From contig NZ_CP071867.1 of assembly GCF_028751545.1 (NCBI RefSeq), positions 1,151,306-1,215,305 of the forward strand: a stretch of DNA of 64,000 bases, in the 5' to 3' direction. The translations under genes were made by a program, and so were the position numbers. Shown one piece after another: positions 9,705 to 19,358 of this stretch. This DNA is from Gilliamella sp. B3022 (GTDB lineage: Bacteria; Pseudomonadota; Gammaproteobacteria; Enterobacterales; Orbaceae). Position 1 is the stretch's first letter. Every line of letters starts with the position of its first letter. The notes beneath the pieces are model-generated. The model did not search any database. It saw nothing but the letters and a program-made list of their open reading frames with translations, and was not told where the DNA came from.

Positions 9705-10862
9705 TTAGTTTTTGTGGCGTAAAAAATTCTTCAGCTTTTTTAAATATCCTCTGACTTTTCCTTCTCGTAGTGCCGCAATAAAAAAGCCAAGTGAACCATA
9801 CATTACACCGAGAAAGAGAATCATAAATATATTAGATACATTATCTAGCAGACCTAAACCCATCTGATTTACACCTGCAATCATATTCGTTGCCCATGTT
9901 GATGGTAGCATTCTCGATACTGTTTGAACCCATAAAGGCATAGCATCAAGTGGCCATATGGTACCAGATAAGTAAAATACTGGTGTTGTTAAAAATGCTA
10001 AAGTTAAATAGATCATCTCAGTTCGACGCAAACATTCAGTGAGCAATTTGCTTAAACCCAAAATTCCTAATAATAGAGGAAATGTCATGATAATGATTTC
10101 AGGTATGCTTGCTAATTGTCGATAGCCAAGTAGCCATGGCCATAATCCAAATAAGACGATAGACAAAAATAACCATATTGGAATAATCCCACATAAACTT
10201 CCGAATATAACAATCCTTGGTGGCTTGCCTTGTGGCAAGGAGTGTAAAGTGATATTGGTTCTCGTTGAGGCAATTAAAAAGGAGTGTTGCAGCAACATGA
10301 CTAATAGTCCAGGAAAGGTTATCGCCGCAAAACTGATACCTGCATTATAAAGCGGCATCGTTTGCCCTTTTATTGGCGATAAAATGATATTAATCTGCGG
10401 ATCAGAAAAACCACCATTACGCATTACCCGAGTATTATATTCGGTTAATATTTGTTGATATATTCCCTTAATATCGACTTGTATCAGACCATTAGCTAAA
10501 CGGCTAGAGGCATCACCATAAGCAGGAATTGTTACCTCTTCACCGTTTAAAAGACGTTTTTCAAAATTTCTTGGAATGGTAAATACCGCAAATAATTTAC
10601 GACTGTTAATATCATCATAAGCTTCTAATGAATTTTCATAAGTAACTACATCGATTTTAGAACTGGTATTCAAAGAACGAATTAAACTTCGACTCGTAGC
10701 AGTATGATCTTGATCGACTATGGCAACGGGTAAATTAGTGATAGTACCATTAAGATAAACTAAACTCATTAACGAGACAGACAATAACATCAATAACCAC
10801 ATTGGTCGCATTAGCATATAGAAAAACATTTTTACAGCTGAAGAAAAAAATAGCTTAAGCAT
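9705..10862 (-). CDS. ABC-2 type transporter permease (YhhJ-like), second of two
   Basis: The protein has 385 residues in the ABC-2 membrane layout. One N-terminal helix (about 12-32) is followed by a periplasmic domain of about 150 residues carrying VAIVDQDHTATSRSLIRSL, then about five helices from residue 170 to 365. It is the last gene of a three-gene operon (fusion protein, permease, permease). The ATP-binding subunit that normally drives such permeases is absent from the operon and from the window. The substrate is unknown; relatives export drugs, lipids or siderophores. Confidence 0.85.
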   Translation of the reverse strand: MLKLFFSSAVKMFFYMLMRPMWLLMLLSVSLMSLVYLNGTITNLPVAIVDQDHTATSRSLIRSLNTSSKIDVVTYENSLEAYDDINSRKLFAVFTIPRNFEKRLLNGEEVTIPAYGDASSRLANGLIQVDIKGIYQQILTEYNTRVMRNGGFSDPQINIILSPIKGQTMPLYNAGISFAAITFPGLLVMLLQHSFLIASTRTNITLHSLPQGKPPRIVIFGSLCGIIPIWLFLSIVLFGLWPWLLGYRQLASIPEIIIMTFPLLLGILGLSKLLTECLRRTEMIYLTLAFLTTPVFYLSGTIWPLDAMPLWVQTVSRMLPSTWATNMIAGVNQMGLGLLDNVSNIFMILFLGVMYGSLGFFIAALREGKVRGYLKKLKNFLRHKN

Positions 10863-10876
10863 CCAAATATTGCCTC

Positions 10877-12016
10877 TTACTGTGAATGTAAACGCTTGAC
10901 TAAACGTTTCCTAACTAACACTGTAATTATTATTGGATAGATCATCAAAATACTACAGGTTTTTAATACGGATAGATAACTTGAATGCCGTAAAAAGAGA
11001 TCAAACAATTTATTGAGTGCATAGGTTAAAGGCTCAAGTGACGAAATAAATCTTGCTATCCAAGGCATCGACAATTCAGGCACCACGACACCTGAATAAG
11101 TTAATGCAAGTCCCACCAATACCCCAATATAGGTATAGGCATCTAATACTGTTTTGGTAAATGTATAAAGTAAAATACCAATACTTTGTGCTGCAATCAC
11201 ATAAAAGAAAACCACCATCATCATAGCGAATGGCGAACCAGATACGCGCGCATCAGAAAATAAAACCAGCATTGCTATTTCAAACATCAATAACATGGTA
11301 TACCAGATGGTATAAGGAGCGAGTTTACCTAATACAAATGGATAATTAGGTCGAGTTCGTTTAGGTAATTGCGATAGAATATGAATTGTTGTAGTAACCA
11401 CAAATAATTGTAATAGATGCACTACCGCAGAGAACTGCTGGAAGTACATAGAGTTACCACTGGCATTAAATAACCCATCATAATTGAAATTAACTTGTGC
11501 AAGTTTGGGCACAGGCAAACCAATACTGGTTGCCATGGTGGTTCGATATTGGGTATTTAATGATGCAATTAATCCCGAATAATCCATTATTGAATATAAA
11601 CCTGCACTATAATATAGTGCATTATAATAAAGCATTGGTGTTGGTTGGCGACCAGCTAACACATCGGCTTCAAAATTAGGTGGTATATAAAGAACGGCAT
11701 AAATCTTGGCTTTCTCTAAATCATGCTCAGCCATTTTTAGCTGATTATCATAATTAATCAGATTTGCATGTGCACCAGCGTTCAGATCCCGTACTATTTC
11801 ACGAGATAAAGTACTTTTATCTTGATCAACATAGCCTACAGGTAGATCAAATAGTACACCTTTATGAAAGATACTACTAATTAAAACAAAAATAATTAGC
11901 GGTAAAATCCACATTAACCAATGGAAAGTAAATCGCTTAAATATAACTGGTATTTCATCGTTAAAAGCATTTTTAAAGCGATGCCAGAAGTCTAAAATTA
12001 GTTGTCTATTTTCCAT
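10877..12016 (-). CDS. ABC-2 type transporter permease, first of two
   Basis: The protein has 379 residues. One helix (about 30-50) precedes a periplasmic domain containing VGYVDQDKSTLSREIVRDL, followed by five or six C-terminal helices (about 195-370). It is homologous to the next permease in layout and in the YVDQD/IVDQD segment, so the two probably form a heterodimer. It overlaps the fusion-protein gene by 19 bases and precedes the second permease by 14, so all three are co-translated. No nucleotide-binding domain is fused. Confidence 0.85.
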   Translation of the reverse strand: MENRQLILDFWHRFKNAFNDEIPVIFKRFTFHWLMWILPLIIFVLISSIFHKGVLFDLPVGYVDQDKSTLSREIVRDLNAGAHANLINYDNQLKMAEHDLEKAKIYAVLYIPPNFEADVLAGRQPTPMLYYNALYYSAGLYSIMDYSGLIASLNTQYRTTMATSIGLPVPKLAQVNFNYDGLFNASGNSMYFQQFSAVVHLLQLFVVTTTIHILSQLPKRTRPNYPFVLGKLAPYTIWYTMLLMFEIAMLVLFSDARVSGSPFAMMMVVFFYVIAAQSIGILLYTFTKTVLDAYTYIGVLVGLALTYSGVVVPELSMPWIARFISSLEPLTYALNKLFDLFLRHSSYLSVLKTCSILMIYPIIITVLVRKRLVKRLHSQ

Positions 12017-12969
12017 AATGTACTCATACCTGCGCGTAAGCCTTCTACAGGTTTAGTTGGATAAAGTCTAATTTCAAACGTTTTTAAATCAAAATCACCT
12101 GTCGCACGAGTTGCACGTTTTGTTGCATAATCACCCATTGGTGAAATAAAACGAACTTCCGCTTCCACTTCTTTATTACCAAGAGCTGGAACTTCCAACT
12201 TAATATGATCACCCTTGTGAATATTAGGCATAATATTTTCACGAATATTAAACACAAAATAAGCTTGTGGTAATCGAATAACGGTTAATAGTGGGCTATT
12301 AGCATTGAATAATTCTCCCACTTCAGCTGGAATCGAACCTATCTCTCCATCTACTGGAGCTTTAACTTGTAAGTCATCAAATTGGATCTGTAATTGCTTA
12401 AGTTGTTCTTCAGCTTCTTTCAATTTGGCATCATAGATTTGTCGTTGTTCAACACGGTCACCATTTCGAGCTTGATCTAAATTGGCTTGGGCTGACAAAA
12501 CTTGTTGATAAGCTGCATCACGAGTTTTCAGCGCACTATCTAATATTGATTGTGATACAAAACCTTTTGCCGAAATGGCTTTATTACGATTGTACTCTTT
12601 TGAAGCATTGTCATAAGCTACTTTAGCTTGTTCCAATAACGCTTCATAATATCGGATACTTTCTTCACGTGTACCATGCTCAGATAGTGCTACTTGTGCT
12701 TGTGCTTGATCTCGTGCTGCTTCTGCCGCTCGAACTTGTGCTAAAAGCTCCGGACTATCAAGCGTAATTAAGACATCATTTTGTTTGACATCATCGCCAC
12801 GATTGACATGAATAACTTGCACTCGCCCCTTTGCTTTTGAGGAAATGCTGACATTAGGCGCATCAACTTCGCCTTGCAAAAGAAGCTCTCTATTATGAGC
12901 ACGGATTAAGATCGTCATCGAAATTAATATAACAATCAATGCTATAACAATAAAAATTTTTTTATTCAT
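11998..12969 (-). CDS. HlyD-family membrane fusion (periplasmic adaptor) protein
   Basis: An adaptor that bridges an inner-membrane exporter and an outer-membrane channel. It has 323 residues. An N-terminal membrane anchor (about 4-24) leads into a lipoyl-type half-motif (SKAKGRVQVIHVNRGDDV), a long alpha-helical hairpin rich in Ala/Gln/Glu (about 80-200), the second lipoyl half (VKAPVDGEIGSIPAEVGE) and beta-barrel domains. It is the first gene of the ATPase-less ABC-2 operon. No outer-membrane channel gene is present, so TolC is the likely partner. No good ribosome site is seen before ATG 12969. Confidence 0.9.
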   Translation of the reverse strand: MNKKIFIVIALIVILISMTILIRAHNRELLLQGEVDAPNVSISSKAKGRVQVIHVNRGDDVKQNDVLITLDSPELLAQVRAAEAARDQAQAQVALSEHGTREESIRYYEALLEQAKVAYDNASKEYNRNKAISAKGFVSQSILDSALKTRDAAYQQVLSAQANLDQARNGDRVEQRQIYDAKLKEAEEQLKQLQIQFDDLQVKAPVDGEIGSIPAEVGELFNANSPLLTVIRLPQAYFVFNIRENIMPNIHKGDHIKLEVPALGNKEVEAEVRFISPMGDYATKRATRATGDFDLKTFEIRLYPTKPVEGLRAGMSTLWKIDN

Positions 12970-13307
12970 AAATTTGTTTTGAGTGACAATTGTAAGATAA
13001 GGCCTAAAGAACTAGGATAATTGTATGCAATAAAGAATTAACATACGTCATCAATGATATACTATATCATACGATATAGTATTTTATTCAAACAATCAAA
13101 GCTAAATTTTTATTCCAAAATAAAGATTACATGGAATAATTTACAACTATATTGGTCTACATTCTATTTCACCCTTAAATAAATTTCAATAATTCTAAAC
13201 CACCATTTTAATAGATTTTATTTATGAATGTTATCAGTCAAAAGAAATAGATAAAAACCTACTTATTTAGTATGATATTATGTAATTGAAATAATAAGGC
13301 TTGATAT
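12970..13307. other. Intergenic region between the exporter operon and ndh
   Basis: A 338-base AT-rich region between divergent genes. The only clear structure is the palindrome at 13059-13082, listed separately. It must hold both promoters. I see no coding frame or RNA gene. Confidence 0.6.
13059..13082. promoter_or_regulatory. Perfect palindrome upstream of the exporter operon (operator candidate)
   Basis: Arms ATACTATATC (13059-13068) and GATATAGTAT (13073-13082) are exact reverse complements with a 4-base spacer ATAC. It lies about 90 bases upstream of the HlyD start. It has no T-run and is too AT-rich for a terminator, so a repressor operator is the better reading. The regulator is unknown. 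Confidence 0.5.
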
Positions 13308-14597
13308 ATGCAAAAAATAATTATTATTGGTGGTGGTGCCGGCGGTTTAGAACTCGCTACTGACCTAGGTGATAAGTTAGGCAAAACGGACAAAGCTCAA
13401 ATTACCTTAATTGATAAAAACAGTTATCATTTATGGAAACCATTATTACATGAAGTAGCAACGGGTGTACTTGATGAGCAAGTTGATAATATTTATTATG
13501 CATCTCAAGGACAACAGCATAATTTTGAATTTATCCAAGGTACCTTTACTGACCTTAATCGGGACCAAAAACAAATCACGATTATCAATCATCTAGATGA
13601 ATCATTAGCTATTGATTATGACATTTTAGTGATTGCCATTGGTAGTACTTCTAACGATTTTGGTACACCTGGTGTTAAAGAACACTGTATCTTCTTAGAC
13701 GATCAAAATGCAGCGATTCGCTTGCGAGAAACCTTAATTAATAAATTTACCAGTTTTTGTTCAATCATCGATAATGATCAAAGCACGGATGAAGACAAAA
13801 TTCGGATTGCTATCGTTGGTGGTGGTGCAACTGGCGTTGAGTTAGCTTCTGAACTACCACATATGGTGCAAGCCTTTGGTGCCTGCGGTCGTAATAAGAT
13901 GTGTTCCGATCTTCTAGATGTATCGGTTATTGAAGCAACAGATCGTATTTTACCAGCCCTCCCAGAAAAGACCGCGGCAAGTATTACTAAAACACTTGAA
14001 AAACAAGGTATCCATGTATTAACCAAGACCATGATTACTAAGGCTGAAAGTGATGGATTTTATCCAAAAGAAGGTGATACTATCAAAGCCGATATTATGA
14101 TCTGGACTGCGGGTGTAAAAGCACCTGATTATTTGAAAGAAATTGCTGGGTTAGAGTCAAGTCGTTCAAATCAATTGGTGGTAAAACCAACATTGCAAAC
14201 CTCTCGTGATGACAATATTTTTGTTATCGGCGATTGTGCTTACGCTATGCAAGACAATGGTCATGCTTCACCACCTACTGCTCAAGCCGCACATCAAATG
14301 GCAAAAATTTGTTACGAGAACATTATCAACATGCTCGATAATACACCATTAAAATCATTTAAATATACCGATAATGGCACAATCATTTCTTTACATGATA
14401 CCGCGCAAGGTGTAGTTAAAATAGCCGGAAAAAGTGAAATGAGTGTTAAAGGATGGTTTGCGCTAATTATTCATCGAATGTTATATCGAATGCATCAAGC
14501 AAGTTTGTTAGGTATTTTCAAAACGATTCGTTTTGCTCGAGCCAGTAAATTTATGTACAAAACAAAATCGACATCCATTTTCTGCAATCGGGATTAG
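13308..14597 (+). CDS. ndh: Type II NADH dehydrogenase (NDH-2)
   Basis: A non-proton-pumping enzyme that passes electrons from NADH to quinone at the inner membrane face. It has 429 residues against 434 in E. coli. The FAD-binding GGGAGG is at residues 8-13, and the NADH-binding IAIVGGGATGVELASEL is near 165. VIGDCAY near 305 contacts FAD, and an amphipathic C-terminal part (about 385-420) anchors it to the membrane. A weak AAGG site precedes ATG 13308. Its use of menaquinone or ubiquinone cannot be told from the sequence. Confidence 0.95.
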   Translation: MQKIIIIGGGAGGLELATDLGDKLGKTDKAQITLIDKNSYHLWKPLLHEVATGVLDEQVDNIYYASQGQQHNFEFIQGTFTDLNRDQKQITIINHLDESLAIDYDILVIAIGSTSNDFGTPGVKEHCIFLDDQNAAIRLRETLINKFTSFCSIIDNDQSTDEDKIRIAIVGGGATGVELASELPHMVQAFGACGRNKMCSDLLDVSVIEATDRILPALPEKTAASITKTLEKQGIHVLTKTMITKAESDGFYPKEGDTIKADIMIWTAGVKAPDYLKEIAGLESSRSNQLVVKPTLQTSRDDNIFVIGDCAYAMQDNGHASPPTAQAAHQMAKICYENIINMLDNTPLKSFKYTDNGTIISLHDTAQGVVKIAGKSEMSVKGWFALIIHRMLYRMHQASLLGIFKTIRFARASKFMYKTKSTSIFCNRD

Positions 14598-15255
14598 TTA
14601 TTCAAAATACGATTTACAGCCTCTAAAACTTTTTAAGTGGCTGTTTTAGATTATATTAATATCGTAATCGATTAAATTTTATAGGTAGCAATTGAAGCGT
14701 TTTATTTTTGGTTTATCATTCGCTACCTACACTTCTTTAACAAATGATCAATCACCAAATTGGTTATATTATTTTTCAATTATCTCAATCAAACCAAACC
14801 AAAGCCTGAGCAAGCAACCAACTCACCTTATAACTATATGGAGATCATTTTTATTAAAAATGGTAAACTTCATGTTTTAAAGCAGCAAGTAAAGTTATTT
14901 AGATACAAGTTAGATAATTGGATAAATCTTTTAAAAAATCATACTTCATCACAGTAAGAGATCATTAATTTAAAAACGACTCACCCAAAAATTTGAAAAC
15001 AAACCATACAATATTTGATTTGATGGGACTATAGTTATATTTACTTTTCAGAATTAGTTTAGAAAATTTATAATAAAGTATTTAAATTTAAAATTGTTTA
15101 AGTATAAACAATTAAAAATTTTTAACTTTTTATCACTATTTTAAAAAAATTAAAAGAGTACTATGGTAATAAAGAACCTATCAAGAATCGTAATTTCACT
15201 CTTAATTCACCATTATTAATCACTGTTGATAAGCGATAAGCACTAATAATTGATT
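14598..15255. other. 658-base stretch without a gene between ndh and rnhB
   Basis: AT-rich spacer between two convergent genes. A possible ndh terminator lies near its left end. Two short overlapping plus-strand frames of about 60 residues start at TTG/ATG without ribosome sites and have no protein-like composition, so I do not call them. Nothing else is recognisable. The length is unusual for this compact window and may be the remnant of a lost gene. Confidence 0.5.
14616..14648 (+). terminator. Possible terminator of ndh
   Basis: A 6-bp stem ACAGCC/GGCTGT encloses a 17-base loop and is followed by TTTTAGA. It is at the right distance (about 20 bases) after the ndh stop, but the stem is short and the loop long. 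Confidence 0.35.
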
Positions 15256-15882
15256 TTAGCATTGCAGTAATTTTTTTATTGGTGCAAAGCTTTTACGATA
15301 TAAATGGTTAACGCCATATTGTTCAATTGCGCTTAAATGGTCTTTTGTTGGATAACCCTTATGCTTGGCTAAACCATACTGCGGGTATAATCTATCAAGT
15401 TCGACCATTTCACGATCCCGAGTAACTTTAGCTAAAATTGATGCAGCACTGATTTCAGCAACTAATAGATCACCTTTAACGACTGATTGAGTTTGAATAC
15501 CAAATTTAGGGCAACGATTACCATCGACTAAAACATAATTGGGTTTGATTTTTAAGCCAGACACCGCTCGCTGCATAGCCAGCATAGTGGCATGTAAAAT
15601 ATTTAATTGATCGATTTCAGCCACAGATGCTCTGGCAACACACCAAGCTAATGCATTGTCTTTTATTACTTCAAATAACTGTTCACGTTTTTTTTCAGTA
15701 AGTTTTTTTGAGTCTGTTAAACCAACGATAGGTTTAGTTGGATCTAAAATAACTGCTGCAGTAACAACATCGCCACATAACGGTCCTCTTCCAACTTCAT
15801 CGACACCAGCTATTAACGTGGTATCAGGGTAAGTAAATTCCAATAACAATATAAATCCTCTAGCAGAGTTATTTTCAAACAT
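15256..15882 (-). CDS. rnhB: Ribonuclease HII
   Basis: It cuts the RNA strand of RNA-DNA hybrids and single ribonucleotides in DNA. The [11 protein letters not shown] motif carries the first catalytic acids (Asp28, Glu29), with VDGNRCP and AKVTRDREM further on. The frame beginning at ATG 15882 gives 208 residues and shares a TAATG overlap with the lpxB stop. A better ribosome site (AGAGGA) precedes TTG 15849, which would give 197 residues, closer to the 198 of E. coli. I keep the longer frame but favour neither strongly. dnaE, the usual next gene in E. coli, is absent. Confidence 0.95.
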   Translation of the reverse strand: MFENNSARGFILLLEFTYPDTTLIAGVDEVGRGPLCGDVVTAAVILDPTKPIVGLTDSKKLTEKKREQLFEVIKDNALAWCVARASVAEIDQLNILHATMLAMQRAVSGLKIKPNYVLVDGNRCPKFGIQTQSVVKGDLLVAEISAASILAKVTRDREMVELDRLYPQYGLAKHKGYPTKDHLSAIEQYGVNHLYRKSFAPIKKLLQC

Positions 15883-17024
15883 TAATTCTTTAAAACATCT
15901 AATACTGCTTGTGCAGCTTGTTCATCAGCATTACAACGAATTTGTTTATGCAATGTGAGAAATGCATTTTTAACTTCTGTATTATCCCCTTCTAAAAAAG
16001 GGATAATATGATTGGCGATATTTTCTGGTGTGCAGTTATGCTGTAATAATTCAGGTACAAGCTCTTTACCCGCTAAAATATTAGGTAAAGAAACATAAGG
16101 CGTTTTGATTATTTTGTTAGCTAACCAAAAAGTGAAAGCTTTCATTTTATAACCTACCACCATTGGGCATTTGGCTAACATACATTCTAATGCTGCTGTT
16201 CCTGATGCCAATATAGCGGCATTACTTGAAATCATTGCTTCACGCGCTTGACCGTCTAATAGTTGTACTTTAAGATTGGGGGCGATTTTGGCTTTGATTT
16301 CTTCAAACTCTTTACGCCTTTTGGCATTTACTAAAGGTACCACAATGTGCAAATTAGGATAACGCTGGCGTAATAATTGTGCCGCTTTTAGAAATGGTTC
16401 TGAAAGCAAAGAGACCTCAGCATGACGACTTCCTGGCAATAAAGCTAAACAAAGACAATCGAGAGGAATGCCTAATTGCTGACGCATTATTTTTTGATCT
16501 GGATTTAGTGGGATATCATCAGCCATTTTATGACCAATAAAACGGCACGGAACATCAAACTTATCATAAAACGCTTTTTCAAACGGCAAGAAAGCTAAGA
16601 TAAGGTTAGTATTACGTTTTATTTTAAAAACTCGTTTTTGCTTCCACGCCCAAACCGAAGGACTTACATAATGAATGGTTTTAATGCCAGCTTGTTTAAG
16701 TTTTCCTTCTAATGAAAGATTAAAATCAGGGGCATCAATACCGATAAAAATATCAGGTTTTAGCTCAATAAGTCGTTTAGTGATATCGCGACGAATAGCT
16801 AAAATACGACGTAGTCGACCTAATACTTCAATGACCCCCATAACCGAGAGTTCATCCATTTCGTACCAAGCTTTACATCCTTCAGCCTGCATTTGTGGTC
16901 CAGCAATTCCAATAAATTCAATATTGGGATAGTATTTTTTGAGTGCACGAATTAAACCAGCACCCAGAATGTCGCCAGAGGTTTCCCCAGCGACTAATGC
17001 AATTGTTAATGGTTTATTTATCAT
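15882..17024 (-). CDS. lpxB: Lipid-A-disaccharide synthase
   Basis: It joins UDP-2,3-diacylglucosamine and lipid X to make the lipid A disaccharide at the inner membrane. The protein has 380 residues (E. coli 382). Family segments include [14 protein letters not shown] at the N-terminus, GIDAPDFNL near 95, [12 protein letters not shown] near 125, and [10 protein letters not shown] near 195. It overlaps lpxA and rnhB through TAATG junctions, indicating tight translational coupling in the fabZ-lpxA-lpxB-rnhB operon. Confidence 0.97.
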   Translation of the reverse strand: MINKPLTIALVAGETSGDILGAGLIRALKKYYPNIEFIGIAGPQMQAEGCKAWYEMDELSVMGVIEVLGRLRRILAIRRDITKRLIELKPDIFIGIDAPDFNLSLEGKLKQAGIKTIHYVSPSVWAWKQKRVFKIKRNTNLILAFLPFEKAFYDKFDVPCRFIGHKMADDIPLNPDQKIMRQQLGIPLDCLCLALLPGSRHAEVSLLSEPFLKAAQLLRQRYPNLHIVVPLVNAKRRKEFEEIKAKIAPNLKVQLLDGQAREAMISSNAAILASGTAALECMLAKCPMVVGYKMKAFTFWLANKIIKTPYVSLPNILAGKELVPELLQHNCTPENIANHIIPFLEGDNTEVKNAFLTLHKQIRCNADEQAAQAVLDVLKN

Positions 17025-17803
17025 TAACGGATAATGCCACGAGTTGAACGTGAAAAGAAATCAATAAATAATTGAGCTTCAGGATTTTGTTTCGCTATGG
17101 TTTCAATTTCTACTTTGGCATCGTCTAATGTTAAGCCATTTCGATAAAGAACTTTATAACTATTACGAATCGCTTGCAAAGCCTCTTTACTAAATCCTCG
17201 GCGTTTTAAACCTTCATAATTTACGCCGTGTGGGCTTGCATGATTACCTTGGGCAATAATATAAGGTGGCACATCTTGAGCAACACCAGAGCATCCACCA
17301 ACCATAACATGTGAACCAATAACACAAAATTGATGTACAGCAGTCATACCACCTATAATTACATAATCATCTAATTGGACATGCCCACCAAGCGTTGCAT
17401 TATTGGCTAAAATACAATTATTACCAATAACACAATCATGAGCAACATGTGCATTAATCATAAATAAATTATCATTGCCAATACGCGTTAATTCACCACC
17501 TTGTAAAGTGCCACGGTGAATGGTTACACTTTCGCGAATCATGTTGCGATCACCAATTTCAGTGCGCGTTGGTTCACCACGATATTTTAAATCTTGGTTA
17601 ACTTCGCCTATTGAAGTAAATTGATAAATTTGATTTTCTTTACCAATTTTAGTGTGACCATTGATGACTACATGTGATTTTAAAAAAGTCCCATCACCAA
17701 TTTCAACATTCTCACCAACAAAGCAAAAAGGCCCAATTTTAACATTATTGCCAATATTAGCCCCTTTTTCTATTACTGAACTTGGATGTATTTCCGTTGC
17801 CAT
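17024..17803 (-). CDS. lpxA: UDP-N-acetylglucosamine acyltransferase
   Basis: First step of lipid A synthesis, moving a hydroxyacyl chain from ACP to UDP-GlcNAc. It has 259 residues. The left-handed beta-helix is seen as repeated hexapeptides such as [12 protein letters not shown] and IGDGTF over about residues 8-190. The catalytic His is most likely His122 in [17 protein letters not shown] precedes ATG 17803. It follows fabZ by 42 bases, the order found in enterobacteria, but lpxD is not upstream. Confidence 0.97.
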   Translation of the reverse strand: MATEIHPSSVIEKGANIGNNVKIGPFCFVGENVEIGDGTFLKSHVVINGHTKIGKENQIYQFTSIGEVNQDLKYRGEPTRTEIGDRNMIRESVTIHRGTLQGGELTRIGNDNLFMINAHVAHDCVIGNNCILANNATLGGHVQLDDYVIIGGMTAVHQFCVIGSHVMVGGCSGVAQDVPPYIIAQGNHASPHGVNYEGLKRRGFSKEALQAIRNSYKVLYRNGLTLDDAKVEIETIAKQNPEAQLFIDFFSRSTRGIIR

Positions 17804-17845
17804 AGCCTTTCCTTAATACTGTTTCTGGGATATTTAAAATCAATA

Positions 17846-18292
17846 TTATTTACGAGCACACATCATTTCGGCTTCGCAAACTAAATTACCATCAACAGTG
17901 GCAACACCATGGAATAAAGCAATGCCTCGACGTTCTTTGATATATTCAACGTCTAATACGAGTTGATCGCCTGGCACAACAGGGCGTTTAAAACGCGCTT
18001 TATCAATTGAAGCAAAGTAATAAAGCTGTCCGGGAGACAGTTCTTCAATACTTTTGAAGGCCAAAATACCAGTTGCTTGCGCCATCGCTTCTAAAATTAA
18101 TACACCGGGTAAAATAGGTTTAGTGGGAAAATGACCCTGAAAAAATGGTTCATTTACAGTAACATTTTTTATCGCTTTTAATGTTTTACCTTTTTCATAA
18201 TTGATTACACGGTCAACCATTAAAAATGGATAACGATGAGGTAATAAACTGATAATTTCTTCAATATCAAGGGTATTAAGTTCGGTAGTCAA
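17846..18292 (-). CDS. fabZ: 3-hydroxyacyl-ACP dehydratase
   Basis: It dehydrates beta-hydroxyacyl-ACP in fatty acid elongation and competes with LpxA for the same substrate pool. It has 148 residues. The hot-dog active site is visible as [12 protein letters not shown] with His54, and Glu68 in LILEAMAQ. The start is TTG 18292 behind AAAGGA, giving [13 protein letters not shown], which aligns with the E. coli protein. It opens the lipid A operon here; skp and lpxD, which precede it in E. coli, are missing from this locus. Confidence 0.97.
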   Translation of the reverse strand: MTTELNTLDIEEIISLLPHRYPFLMVDRVINYEKGKTLKAIKNVTVNEPFFQGHFPTKPILPGVLILEAMAQATGILAFKSIEELSPGQLYYFASIDKARFKRPVVPGDQLVLDVEYIKERRGIALFHGVATVDGNLVCEAEMMCARK

Positions 18293-18429
18293 AATAGCTA
18301 TCCTTTTACATTATTTGCTATAAATTGTACTCATTATAACTGAGGATGCGGCTTTCACTCAAGAATGATTTGAATAGTGCTTTTCTTTTATACGAATCTG
18401 CTTATGCTATGTTATTATAATTTATTTAC

Positions 18430-18475
18430 ATAAATGATTTGTAAATACTATATTATCTTACATTAAATCATTTAT
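18430..18475. repeat. Inverted repeat between fabZ and fkpA-like gene
   Basis: Arms ATAAATGATTT (18430-18440) and AAATCATTTAT (18465-18475) are exact complements 24 bases apart, with an additional GTAA/TTAC pairing further in. It lies in the divergent promoter region, about 53 bases before the FKBP gene. It could be an operator or a leader hairpin; no T-run follows. Confidence 0.4.
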
Positions 18476-18528
18476 AATAATTTGAATAATAAATTGAGAT
18501 ATAAAAGTTTCTAACTCGGAGAAGTAGT

Positions 18529-19347
18529 ATGAAATCATTGATTAAAATGACATTAGTAAGTAGTGCAATCGTATTAGCATTGGTTGGGTGTGATGATAAA
18601 AAAAATACAACTGATAACAATGCTAGCACCAATAAAGTGACCATTTCAACTGATGCACAAAAAGAGGCTTATGCATTAGGTTCTTCATTTGCTTCATACA
18701 TGGCGACAAATTTAGAGCAAAATGAAATTAATCCAGATAAAGAATATTTAATTAGTGGTTTTAATGAAACTTTCCGCGGTGCTTCTCAACTTTCAAAAGA
18801 TGAAGTTAAAGATGTTTTAGAAGCATTTGGTAAACGTATTCAAGAAGAAAGCAAAGCTCGTTTTGAAAAAGAAAAAACGGAAAACACCGCTGCTGGTGAT
18901 AAATTCCGTGAAGAATTTGCTAAACAAAAAGATGTTAAACAAACTAAATCAGGATTACTTTATCAAGTTATTAAAGAAGGTTCGAATCGCCATCCAAAAG
19001 CTGATGATACTGTTATTGTTCATTATACCGGTACTTTGACAGATGGTCGTAAATTCGATAGTTCTTATGACCGAGGTGAAACTGCAACTTTCCCTCTTAA
19101 TGCCGTAATTAAAGGTTGGACTGAAGGAATTCAATTAATTGGTGTTGGTGGTAAAATCAAACTTGTTGTACCACCAGATTTAGCTTATGGAGATCAAAGC
19201 TTTCCGGGTCAAGATGATAAAGTTGGGATTCAACCAGCATCAACATTAGTGTTTGAAGTTGAATTACTTGGTATTGACGGCGATAACAATGATAAAGCTG
19301 AACAATCAAAACCCGATCAAAATAAAGTCAATGATAACGCAAAATAA
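18529..19347 (+). CDS. fkpA: FKBP-type peptidyl-prolyl isomerase lipoprotein (FkpA/Mip-like)
   Basis: It catalyses proline isomerisation and acts as a chaperone in the envelope. The protein has 272 residues. A lipoprotein signal ends in LALVGC (Cys21), unlike soluble E. coli FkpA, so it is probably membrane-anchored. A helical dimerisation domain (about 38-135) leads to the FKBP domain (about 150-250) with VHYTGTLTDGRKFDSSYDR and VVPPDLAYGD. The tail is Asp/Asn/Lys-rich. A strong GGAGAAG site precedes the ATG. Its place before tusD-tusC recalls the E. coli fkpA-tus-rpsL region. FklB or Mip naming is an alternative. Confidence 0.9.
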   Translation: MKSLIKMTLVSSAIVLALVGCDDKKNTTDNNASTNKVTISTDAQKEAYALGSSFASYMATNLEQNEINPDKEYLISGFNETFRGASQLSKDEVKDVLEAFGKRIQEESKARFEKEKTENTAAGDKFREEFAKQKDVKQTKSGLLYQVIKEGSNRHPKADDTVIVHYTGTLTDGRKFDSSYDRGETATFPLNAVIKGWTEGIQLIGVGGKIKLVVPPDLAYGDQSFPGQDDKVGIQPASTLVFEVELLGIDGDNNDKAEQSKPDQNKVNDNAK

Positions 19348-19358
19348 AATTTAACTGA

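Noticed and set aside
14692-14957. Two short overlapping plus-strand frames of 62 and 65 residues after ndh
   Set aside because: No ribosome site, low-complexity AT-driven composition, mutual overlap and no recognisable domain.
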